A stretch of DNA of 13,125 nt, taken from Cellvibrionales bacterium UBA2618 (GTDB lineage Bacteria > Pseudomonadota > Gammaproteobacteria > Pseudomonadales > Porticoccaceae). Within the stretch, counting starts at the first letter, position 1; the number at the start of each line of letters is the position of its first letter. Made by a program: the position numbers and the translations under genes. Positions 6,492 through 13,125 of this stretch are shown in pieces. A model generated the notes under the pieces. The model saw only the letters and a program-made list of their open reading frames with translations, did no database searches and had not been told where the DNA came from. The DNA lies in NCBI GenBank assembly GCA_002339165.1, contig DDJS01000140.1, positions 667-13,791 on the forward strand. Reading direction: 5' to 3'.

Positions 6492-8024
6492 ATGACCCAG
6501 ACCAACGGCAACTTATACCACCACTTTCAGAAACAATTTGACCGTGCTGGCGATAAACCCGCGCTAGTGCTGGCGGATAAATCGAGCATTACCTATGCCG
6601 ATCTGGCGCGTGAATCAGCTCGGCTGGCGCGTTATTTGACCGATCTGGGTATTCAGATCGGCGATCGGGTCTCGGTTCAGGTGGCTAAATCCCCGCGTGC
6701 GCTGTACCTATATCTCGCCTGTTTACGCGCCGGCTTTGTGTTTCACCCGCTGAATACCGGCTACAAGGACGCAGAACTAGACTATTTTTTGAGCGATGCC
6801 GAGCCGGCGCTGATGGTCTGTGATGGCAGCGACCAACAACGCATGGCCGCGCTGTGCCAAAAACACTCTGTCGGCCATCTGCTGACGCTGAACGCTGACG
6901 GTAGTGGCAGCCTGCCAGATGGCGCAGAGCATGCGGCTGCCGAGTTCGGTGTGATCGAAAGGACGGATCATGACCTCGCCGCGCTGTTGTATTCGTCTGG
7001 CACCACCGGCGTGCCAAAGGGGATTATGCTCAGCCATCTGAACCTGCGCAGCAACGCCGAGTGTCTGGTTGAGGCATGGGGCTTTAGTCAGGACGATGTG
7101 TTGTTGCATGCGCTGCCGATTTTTCACGTTCACGGCCTGTTTGTGGCCCTCGGATGCGCCTTTTTAAGCGGCGCTAGTATGCGTTGGCTAAAGGACTTTG
7201 ACGTCCAACAGGTGCTTGAGCAACTGCCCAACTGCACGGTGATGATGGGCGTGCCAACCTATTACACGCGACTGTTGGCGAGCGATCAGTTCGACCACAC
7301 GCTGACGTCCCGCATGCGACTGTTCATCTCGGGTTCTGCGCCCCTATTAGCCGACACTTTTGAGCAATTTTTAGATCGAACCGGGCAGTCGATTTTGGAA
7401 CGTTATGGCATGACCGAGACCAATATGAACACGTCTAATCCTCTGGTGGGAGAGCGCCGCGCCGGTACCGTCGGATTGCCACTGCCGGGTGTTGAGGTAC
7501 GGGTAGTCAATGCCGAGGGTACGCCGGTTCACGGTGGTGCAATAGGCGATATTCAGGTTCGTGGTGACAATGTCTTTAAAGGTTACTGGCGCATGCCCGA
7601 AAAGACCGCAGAGGACCTAGGTGATGATGGGTTTTTTACCACCGGCGACAAGGGCACCCGGTGCGAGCGCGGCTATGTGTCCATCGTCGGGCGAGCCAAA
7701 GACATGGTCATTAGCGGTGGGCTCAACGTGTACCCAAAAGAGGTTGAGCTGGTGATCGACAGCCTCGATGGAATCCGTGAGTCGGCGGTGATTGGCATTG
7801 CCCACGCTGATTTTGGCGAGGCCGTGGTCGCCGTGGTGATTTACCATGGCGGTCAGGACCAACCTGACGAAGCGGCGATTATTGCTGCGCTCAAGGCGCA
7901 GATTGCAGGTTTTAAAGTACCCAAAAAGGTGATTGCGATCGAGCAGTTACCGCGCAATACCATGGGCAAGGTGCAAAAAAATCGCCTGCGCGAGCGCTTT
8001 AATGATCTGTTTAAATCGATCTAA
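6492..8024 (+). CDS. matB: Malonyl-CoA synthetase (acyl-CoA ligase, MatB type)
   Basis: A 510-residue ANL-superfamily adenylating enzyme that joins malonate to CoA using ATP, in the cytosol. Motifs in order: YSSGTTGVPKG (167-177, phosphate-binding loop), LPIFHVHGLFVAL, RLFISGSAPL, ERYGMTETNMNTSNP followed by ERRAGTVGLPLPG (from residue 303), TTGDKG with D386, IVGRAKDMVISGGLNVYPKE with R401 at the hinge, and PRNTMGKVQKN with the catalytic K493. The TETNMNTSNP..GERRAGTVG block and the length are characteristic of MatB rather than acetyl-CoA or long-chain ligases. The ATG at 6492 is preferred: GAGGA lies 4-5 nt upstream and the conserved protein begins there. The frame is also open back to 6198, but that part overlaps madM. 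Together with madLM it forms an import-and-activation pathway giving malonyl-CoA. Confidence 0.92.
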   Translation: MTQTNGNLYHHFQKQFDRAGDKPALVLADKSSITYADLARESARLARYLTDLGIQIGDRVSVQVAKSPRALYLYLACLRAGFVFHPLNTGYKDAELDYFLSDAEPALMVCDGSDQQRMAALCQKHSVGHLLTLNADGSGSLPDGAEHAAAEFGVIERTDHDLAALLYSSGTTGVPKGIMLSHLNLRSNAECLVEAWGFSQDDVLLHALPIFHVHGLFVALGCAFLSGASMRWLKDFDVQQVLEQLPNCTVMMGVPTYYTRLLASDQFDHTLTSRMRLFISGSAPLLADTFEQFLDRTGQSILERYGMTETNMNTSNPLVGERRAGTVGLPLPGVEVRVVNAEGTPVHGGAIGDIQVRGDNVFKGYWRMPEKTAEDLGDDGFFTTGDKGTRCERGYVSIVGRAKDMVISGGLNVYPKEVELVIDSLDGIRESAVIGIAHADFGEAVVAVVIYHGGQDQPDEAAIIAALKAQIAGFKVPKKVIAIEQLPRNTMGKVQKNRLRERFNDLFKSI

Positions 8025-8030
8025 TGCGGA

Positions 8031-8069
8031 CAACAATCAACAATCAACAATCAACAATCAACAATCAAC
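8031..8069. repeat. Tandem 7-bp repeat, CAACAAT x5.6
   Basis: Five exact copies of CAACAAT (8031-8065) are followed by CAAC, starting 6 bp after the matB stop codon. There is no hairpin. The array is intergenic, so changes in copy number would alter spacing only, not a reading frame. Confidence 0.95.
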
Positions 8070-8339
8070 GTTTAAGGTTTTTCGGTTGGTCGTTTTAGTG
8101 GGCGATTGTCGGTGGACCAAAAATTGCCAGCCGAGGGTGTATTGGATATGCATAATTTGGCATTGTGCAGCGGGCAATGTCTTTTAGCAGGCTTAAAGAA
8201 AAGCTGATTAGGGAACGCAGATGGGAATTTATTTAACCGAACATTCGACCCTTATATCCGCGCAAAGGCAATCCGCCTTGCAGTGGTCTAAATGGTCGGA
8301 TTTTGCATTGCCCAGCGCTGGGTACAAGAGCACCGCCTT
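8070..8339. other. Intergenic region between matB and pepQ
   Basis: About 270 bp without a convincing gene. A CATAAT hexamer near 8149-8154 could be a -10 element, but no good -35 lies at the right distance. I see no terminator for the matB transcript. The pepQ promoter presumably lies here. Confidence 0.4.
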
Positions 8340-9713
8340 ATGAATACTTTTCACGCGCTCGATGCACAGCTTTCGGTAACAAATCCGCACGCCTATGCCG
8401 ATGGCTTAGCACAACTCTACCAGCGTCACGTGGCCGAAAAAATGTCGCGCTTTCAGGCCATTTTGGTGGCCACGGGCTACCGTGAAATGGTCATCGGTTC
8501 GGGGTCAAATAAAATGCAATTTCAGGATGATATGGCCTACGCATTCACAGCCAATCCATATTTTCGCGAGTGGCTGCCCCTGACTACTCGGGCCGATTGT
8601 TATGTTCAGATCGATGCGACGGCAAGCAAGCCCCGTTTGTTTTTACTCGCCGTGGAGGACATCTGGCACACCGCACCGGAGCGCTTGCCCGAGGGTTTTG
8701 AACAGGCCTTTGAGATCGTTGAATACCAGACCGTCGACCAGGTGTTGCAACACCTAGCAACGGGCAATAGCGCCTTGATCAATGAAACCAACGAACTGTG
8801 CGTGCCGGCTGAACAGCACAATCCTCAGGCCGTTATCGACCAGATCGATTACCAGCGGCTGGGTAAAACCCACTACGAGCAGGCGTGCGTGCGCGAGGCC
8901 AACCGCCGAGCAGTACCAGCCCATCGGGCGGCTCAACAGGCTTTTTTGGCGGGCGCGTCGGAGGTGCAGATTGCCGCGGCTTATCTGGCTGCCTGCGATA
9001 GTCGCGAGAGCGAAATGCCCTACGGCATGATCGTTGGCGTGAACGAACACGCCGCGGTATTGCATCACCACAATCTGTTCAAACAACCCCAGACTCCGCG
9101 CAGTTTTTTGATCGACGCCGGCGTTGAATTCAACGGCTACGCCTCGGACATCACCCGCACCTATGCTTACCACGCGGGTGGCGATTTTGCGGCGATGATC
9201 AAATGCATGAACGTCAAGCAGTTAAAGCTTTGCGCCGAGGGCGGTATTGGTCGTAATCCGGCGGATATACACGCCTTGTCACAGCGCATGATCGCCGAGG
9301 TACTGATCGAATTTGGCGTGTTAAGGCTGTCGTTGGAGGAGGCGGTTGCGGCGGACATTGCCGGCTATTTTTACCCCCATGGTCTGGGCCATCATCTGGG
9401 CGCGAACGTTCACGATAAAGGCGGTCAGATGGCCAATGCGCAGGGCGACAGGCTTGCGCCGCCTGAAAAATACCCCAACTTGCGCGCCACAGCACCGATG
9501 GTGGCCAATCAGATCCATACCGTCGAACCGGGGCTGTATTTTATTCCCGCCTATTTGGACAAGCTCAAAGCTGGGAATTATGCCCATTGCATCAATTGGC
9601 GCGCGGTGGAGGACTATACGCCCTATGGGGGCATTCGCATCGAGGACAACATCATTGTCCACCCCGACAACCGGTTGGAAAATCTAACCCGCGATGCGTT
9701 TGCGGTTGAATGA
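8340..9713 (+). CDS. pepQ: Xaa-Pro dipeptidase (prolidase, M24B family)
   Basis: A 457-residue cytosolic metallopeptidase that cleaves dipeptides with C-terminal proline; relatives in marine gammaproteobacteria include organophosphorus acid anhydrolases. All five di-metal ligands are present: D259 and D270 in FLIDAGVEFNGYASDITRTY, H347 in YPHGLGHHLGANVHD, E396 in HTVEPGLYFIP and E435 in GGIRIEDN. The 11-residue and 39-residue spacings equal those in E. coli PepQ (D246/D257, E384/E423). The creatinase-like N-terminal domain (about residues 1-170) contains NPYFREWLPLT, which aligns with E. coli NPQFKAWVPVT. The ATG at 8340 fits the family's N-terminus. An in-frame ATG at 8292 would add 16 residues with no family support; neither has a strong ribosome binding site. 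It is flanked by gaps on both sides and so is probably its own transcription unit. Confidence 0.9.
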   Translation: MNTFHALDAQLSVTNPHAYADGLAQLYQRHVAEKMSRFQAILVATGYREMVIGSGSNKMQFQDDMAYAFTANPYFREWLPLTTRADCYVQIDATASKPRLFLLAVEDIWHTAPERLPEGFEQAFEIVEYQTVDQVLQHLATGNSALINETNELCVPAEQHNPQAVIDQIDYQRLGKTHYEQACVREANRRAVPAHRAAQQAFLAGASEVQIAAAYLAACDSRESEMPYGMIVGVNEHAAVLHHHNLFKQPQTPRSFLIDAGVEFNGYASDITRTYAYHAGGDFAAMIKCMNVKQLKLCAEGGIGRNPADIHALSQRMIAEVLIEFGVLRLSLEEAVAADIAGYFYPHGLGHHLGANVHDKGGQMANAQGDRLAPPEKYPNLRATAPMVANQIHTVEPGLYFIPAYLDKLKAGNYAHCINWRAVEDYTPYGGIRIEDNIIVHPDNRLENLTRDAFAVE

Positions 9714-10004
9714 CGCCACGCGTTGGTTCGGGACGGCAACGGTAAGCGCACTGCACGCACTTTGTGAGTTTTTTACTAGTGCTATATGAGTGCCGTGACG
9801 GGTACTATCAGTGACGCCACGCTGATGGCTGATTAAACGCCAGACACTCTGCACAAGATGCAATCGTCAAAAGGCGCAATTATTGACCCGTCTCGGCTAT
9901 TTTCGAGGTGCGCCTTACAACGCGATCGAGCAGGTAGGGCACACCGATGGAGGCGGTTCTTAACACCACACTATCGCTGCCCTGTATCTGCCCCAGCGCC
10001 TCCC
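9714..10004. other. Intergenic region before the TRAP operon, with inverted repeats
   Basis: There is no convincing gene. An 11-bp direct repeat, TGACGCCACGC, occurs at 9711-9721 (over the pepQ stop) and 9812-9822. GGCGCA/TGCGCC arms around 9874-9914 enclose an inner CTCG/CGAG stem. Perfect 7-bp arms GGAGGCG (9949-9955) and CGCCTCC (9997-10003) are separated by 41 nt and followed by a T-rich run. Such pairs could form a structured leader or a weak terminator, but may be chance. Confidence 0.4.
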
Positions 10005-10033
10005 TTTCTTGGTTTTTATCGACAGTGTATGAT
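10005..10033 (+). promoter_or_regulatory. Possible sigma-70 promoter for dctPQM
   Basis: TATGAT (10028-10033) matches the -10 consensus at five of six positions. TTTCTT (10005-10010) lies 17 bp upstream as a weak -35. The implied transcript start would be only about 14 nt before the dctP ATG, just ahead of its ribosome binding site, so the leader would be very short. Confidence 0.28.
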
Positions 10034-10053
10034 TGGCCTTTGAGGGGAAGCTT

Positions 10054-11181
10054 ATGGCGCGTCTAGGTATATCTAATCGGGCGGCATTGATCGCGGTGGG
10101 TAGCGCTTTTGTGGTCGGTTTGATCGGCAGTTTGGCGATTCGGCCGGTTGATAATGTGGCCGTTGCCGACCAACGCGCGTCTACATTCGACGGCGCTGTA
10201 CCGGCGCGGATAGACTGGCGAGTGCCGATTGTCTTTCAGACCAGCATGCCGGTGATTGGCGAGAATCCGATCTATGTATCGGCGGTTGTTCGTGCGGCCA
10301 GCGATGGCGCGGTGCAACTTAAACTTTTCGAGCCGGGCGAAATAGTCCCCGCGTTTTCGATCACCGACGCGGTGCGCGATGGTAAAGTCGCCGCGGGCTA
10401 TACTTGGCTCGGTTACGATCAGGGCAAAATCTCGGCATCGCCGCTGGTCTCTGCGGTGCCCTTCGGTATGGAACCCTGGGAGTATACCGCCTGGTGGTAC
10501 GAGGCAGATGGCCGCAGGCTCACCGAAGCGCTGTATCTCAAACACGCCATTCATCCCCTACTCTGTGGCATTTCAGGCCCTGAAACGGCCGGCTGGTTTC
10601 GGCACCAGATCAACTCGCTGGAGGATTTGCGGGGGCTAAAAATTCGCTTTGCCGGATTGGGTGGCCGCGTTTTGGAACGCCTCGGTGCCAGCGTTACCAT
10701 GCTGCCGGGCGGTGAGATTTTTCAGGCGCTGGAGAAGGGCGCGATCGATGCTACCGAGTTTGCATTGCCGATCGTCGATCAGGCGCTGGGATTTAATCGG
10801 GTCGCCAAGTTTAATTACTATCCCGGTTGGCATCAGCCGTTTACGGCATTGCATTTGGTCGTCAACCTCGAGGTCTGGCGGCGCTTGTCGAGCGCTGATC
10901 AGGCGCTGCTGGAGATGGCTTGCACCGCCGGAGTAACCCGCAGTTTGGCGGATGCTGAAGCGCGTCAGGGTGCGGTGATCGAAGGATTTCCAGCGATTGG
11001 CGTGAGCGCAGAAAGCCTCTCGGAACCGGTACTTAGGGAACTCCGTCGTGTGACCGAACAAATCCTCGACGAGGAGGCGCTCAAAGACGCCGACTTCGAC
11101 GAAATCTTGCAGTCGCAGCGCGCGTTTCGGCGCACCTATGCACAGTGGAAATCCCGCGCCTACCTGCCGCGAGATTTTTAG
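10054..11181 (+). CDS. dctP: TRAP transporter substrate-binding protein (DctP family)
   Basis: A 375-residue periplasmic binding protein of a TRAP transporter. Residues 10-30 (RAALIAVGSAFVVGLIGSLAI) form the leader or anchor segment. The family core is clear: SLEDLRGLKIRFAGLGGRVL with the conserved carboxylate-binding arginine R198, then GASVTMLPGGEIFQALEKGA and IDATEF with E235. NYYPGWHQPFTALHLVVN resembles the aromatic region of 2-oxoacid-binding members such as TakP. The ligand is therefore probably a mono- or dicarboxylate, but cannot be named. The ATG at 10054 is chosen because GAGGGG lies 6 nt upstream. An in-frame TTG at 10033 would add seven residues that include the ribosome binding site itself. 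Its stop overlaps the dctQ GTG start by one base. Confidence 0.9.
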   Translation: MARLGISNRAALIAVGSAFVVGLIGSLAIRPVDNVAVADQRASTFDGAVPARIDWRVPIVFQTSMPVIGENPIYVSAVVRAASDGAVQLKLFEPGEIVPAFSITDAVRDGKVAAGYTWLGYDQGKISASPLVSAVPFGMEPWEYTAWWYEADGRRLTEALYLKHAIHPLLCGISGPETAGWFRHQINSLEDLRGLKIRFAGLGGRVLERLGASVTMLPGGEIFQALEKGAIDATEFALPIVDQALGFNRVAKFNYYPGWHQPFTALHLVVNLEVWRRLSSADQALLEMACTAGVTRSLADAEARQGAVIEGFPAIGVSAESLSEPVLRELRRVTEQILDEEALKDADFDEILQSQRAFRRTYAQWKSRAYLPRDF

Positions 11182-11729
11182 TGGCCAAGCCCTATCTGCC
11201 CCATACACCCGCATCGCGCTGGATCGATGGATGGCTCGAACGCCTCGGCCGTAGCCTCTCGTTCGTGTGGTTTGTGCTACTGGCGGTGATCGTCTGCAAC
11301 GTGGTGCTGCGCTACGTGTTTAATCAGGGCCGCATCGAACTGGAAGAGTTGCAGTGGCACCTTTACTCGGTTGGGTTTTTGCTCGGCATGAGCTACGCCT
11401 ATCAGGCGGATGCGCACATTCGCGTCGACGTGCTGCACGAAAATTTTAGCGATCCCACCAAGGCGTGGATAGAACTCTACGGGATCCTCCTGCTGTTGTT
11501 GCCGTTTATCGCCCTGATATTGATTTTTAGCGTGCGCTTTGTCGAATCGTCGTGGGCTCTGGGCGAGGTGTCGTCATCGCCCGGTGGATTGCCGTTGCGC
11601 TGGTTGATCAAGGCAGTGTTGCCGCTGGGCTTTGGCTTGCTGCTGATGTCGGCGCTGTCGCGCTTGCTGCGGATTTGGTATTTTCTATTTTTACAACCGC
11701 GTGAGGAGCTGGCCCATGCCGATGAATGA
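11181..11729 (+). CDS. dctQ: TRAP transporter small membrane subunit (DctQ family)
   Basis: A 182-residue membrane protein with four predicted membrane segments, around residues 25-46, 63-82, 95-120 and 143-168. It has the family-type NVVLRYVFNQGRIELEELQW after the first helix and YAYQADAHIRVDVLHENFS after the second. It forms the inner-membrane complex with DctM. I chose the GTG at 11181, which shares its G with the last base of the dctP stop (TAGTG) and implies coupled translation. An upstream in-frame ATG at 11145 lies inside dctP and would add 12 residues. The end overlaps the start of dctM by 14 bp. Confidence 0.88.
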   Translation: MAKPYLPHTPASRWIDGWLERLGRSLSFVWFVLLAVIVCNVVLRYVFNQGRIELEELQWHLYSVGFLLGMSYAYQADAHIRVDVLHENFSDPTKAWIELYGILLLLLPFIALILIFSVRFVESSWALGEVSSSPGGLPLRWLIKAVLPLGFGLLLMSALSRLLRIWYFLFLQPREELAHADE

Positions 11730-13065
11730 GTTATTGGCCATCGCGATGTTTATCAGCTTTATCGGGCTGGTGTTTAGCGGTTTTCCGGTGGCGTGGTTAC
11801 TCGGTGGTTTGGCGGTGATGTTCACCGCGCTGGCGATCGTTCTTGAGGCCGACTTTAACCTCACCACCGGCGTCGACTGGGACTATACCTCGCTGACGGT
11901 AGAGCGCATTTGGAACGTCATGGAAAACTGGGTAATGGTCGCGCTGCCGATGTTTATTCTGATGGGCCTGTTGCTCGATCGCTCGGGTATCGCCCGCGAT
12001 CTGATGAACAGCTTTGCGCGACTGTTTGGCTCGCTACGCGGCGGTCTTGCTGTGGCTGTGGCGGTTATCGGGCTGTTGTTGGCGGCCACCACCGGCATCA
12101 TTGGTGCGTCGGTGGTGTTGTTGGCGCTGCTCGGTCTGCCGGCGATGCTGCAACAGGGTTACGACAAGTCGCTGGCCACCGGTACCGTCTGCGCCGTCGG
12201 TACCCTGGGGATATTAATTCCGCCGAGCATAATGTTGGTGCTGATGGCCGATCGCATGGCGATGAGCGTCGGCGATCTTTTTCTGGGCGCGGTATTTCCC
12301 GGCGCGCTACTCGGTGGATTGTATATCTTTTACATACTGATGGTCGGCTGGTTGCAGCCCAACAAGGCACCAGCGGCAGCGACCGAACCACTCGACTGGG
12401 CTGCGGTTGGCGCATTATTTAGCGCCATCATGCCACCGGCGCTGTTGATTTTTGCCGTGCTGGGCAGCATTTTTATGGGGCTGGCGACCCCGACCGAAGC
12501 GGCCGGCGTGGGCGCCGCGGGTGCCTTGGTGCTGGCGTTGGTCAAGCGGCAATTGAGCTTTGCGGCAGCGCGCGAAGTTCTCGAAGAAACCACCCGCACC
12601 ACCGCCTATATTTTTGCCATCTTGTTGGGTGCCACGGCGTTTTCGCTGGTGCTCCGTGGGCTCGGTGGCGATGAGTTGATCGAACGCGCCTTGCTGGGTT
12701 TGCCGTTTGAGCCCTCCGGAATCATTATCACGATTTTATTGGTGACCTTTTTGCTCGGGTTTTTTCTCGATTGGATCGAGTTGACGCTGATCGTCTTGCC
12801 GCTGGTGTCGCCGGTGGTTGCGAACCTCGGCTTTGACCCGGTGTGGTTTACCATCCTGTTTGCGGTGTGCTTGCAAACCAGTTTTTTAACCCCGCCGGTG
12901 GGCTTTGCGATTTTTTATCTTAAAGGAGTGGCCCCAGAGGGTATCAAGGTGACCACCATTTACCGCGGTGTGCTGCCGTTTATCGCCTTGCAGTTGGTCG
13001 GTATGGTGATCATTTTTAACTGGCAGGCAGTAGTCACCTGGCTACCTTCCCAAGCCTACGGCTGA
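11716..13065 (+). CDS. dctM: TRAP transporter large membrane subunit (DctM family)
   Basis: A 449-residue inner-membrane carrier with about twelve membrane segments; it performs sodium-driven transport of the ligand delivered by DctP. Family signatures include TTGIIGASVVLLALLGLPAM, GTLGILIPPSIMLVLMADRM with P169-P170-S171, ATPTEAAGVGAAGALVLAL, FFLDWIELTLIVLPLVSPVV and TSFLTPPVGFAIFYLKGVAP with P393-P394. The ATG at 11716 is preferred because GAGGAG (11703-11708) lies 7 nt upstream. A GTG at 11701 overlaps that ribosome binding site, and an ATG at 11722 is a further possibility. It completes a contiguous dctP-dctQ-dctM operon in the usual order. The last 60 bp of the window after it show no gene or clear terminator. 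Confidence 0.93.
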   Translation: MPMNELLAIAMFISFIGLVFSGFPVAWLLGGLAVMFTALAIVLEADFNLTTGVDWDYTSLTVERIWNVMENWVMVALPMFILMGLLLDRSGIARDLMNSFARLFGSLRGGLAVAVAVIGLLLAATTGIIGASVVLLALLGLPAMLQQGYDKSLATGTVCAVGTLGILIPPSIMLVLMADRMAMSVGDLFLGAVFPGALLGGLYIFYILMVGWLQPNKAPAAATEPLDWAAVGALFSAIMPPALLIFAVLGSIFMGLATPTEAAGVGAAGALVLALVKRQLSFAAAREVLEETTRTTAYIFAILLGATAFSLVLRGLGGDELIERALLGLPFEPSGIIITILLVTFLLGFFLDWIELTLIVLPLVSPVVANLGFDPVWFTILFAVCLQTSFLTPPVGFAIFYLKGVAPEGIKVTTIYRGVLPFIALQLVGMVIIFNWQAVVTWLPSQAYG

Positions 13066-13125
13066 TCGCGGTGACTTGTTCGGTTAACCGTTAGGTGAAA
13101 CATCGTACAAAATCCAGAGCAAAAT

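Noticed and set aside
8754..9173. 139-codon antisense frame inside pepQ
   Set aside because: It lies wholly within a well-supported gene with conserved catalytic residues; no independent support.
10636..11214. 192-codon antisense frame over dctP (and a 163-codon one at 10063-10554)
   Set aside because: Both are mirror frames of a GC-rich real gene, without motifs, ribosome binding sites or plausible promoters.
13081..13090. Perfect palindrome CGGTTAACCG after dctM
   Set aside because: Only 10 bp with no loop and no T run, so it is not a terminator; chance or a protein-binding site cannot be distinguished.

Overview
The window looks like a chromosomal segment from a Gram-negative bacterium, most likely a marine-type gammaproteobacterium. 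Evidence is the short-form PepQ prolidase, periplasmic enzymes with Sec-type leaders, a TRAP transporter, and decayed integron/IS material. The genus cannot be named from sequence alone. It falls into two parts that differ visibly in base composition. Bases 1 to about 3245 are AT-rich and mostly decayed. Bases from about 3250 to the end are GC-richer, hold intact and tightly packed genes, and are all read on the + strand.

Left part: the 3' portion of a large TPR-repeat protein gene (start outside the window) ends at a strong intrinsic terminator. After it come an unrecognised short ORF, a 73-bp attC-like site, a broken DUF6933-type gene just behind that site, and a heavily deleted ISAs1-family transposase. 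This resembles the remains of integron-cassette and IS material.

Middle: about 740 bp with no intact gene follow. They include a short fragment resembling the N-terminus of an exported amidohydrolase. Then comes a compact four-gene cluster: an exported metal-dependent amidohydrolase, madL, madM (the two subunits of a malonate carrier) and matB (malonyl-CoA synthetase). madL/madM/matB form a clear import-and-activate route: malonate is brought across the inner membrane and ligated to CoA. The amidohydrolase is 2 bp upstream of madL and is predicted to be periplasmic. This suggests, as inference only, that it releases malonate or a related acid from an amide or ester conjugate. No malonyl-CoA decarboxylase or regulator is visible in the window.

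Right part: after a 7-bp tandem repeat comes a stand-alone cytosolic Xaa-Pro dipeptidase (pepQ), then a structured intergenic region. The window ends with a complete TRAP transporter (dctP, dctQ, dctM) in overlapping order. Its binding protein keeps the conserved carboxylate-binding arginine, so the substrate is probably an organic acid. Malonate is possible given the neighbours, but not shown.

I did not find a clearly new defence or mobile system. The most interesting points are the amidohydrolase-malonate cluster, the attC-like site with its decayed cassette, and a possible alternating hairpin over the amidohydrolase start.
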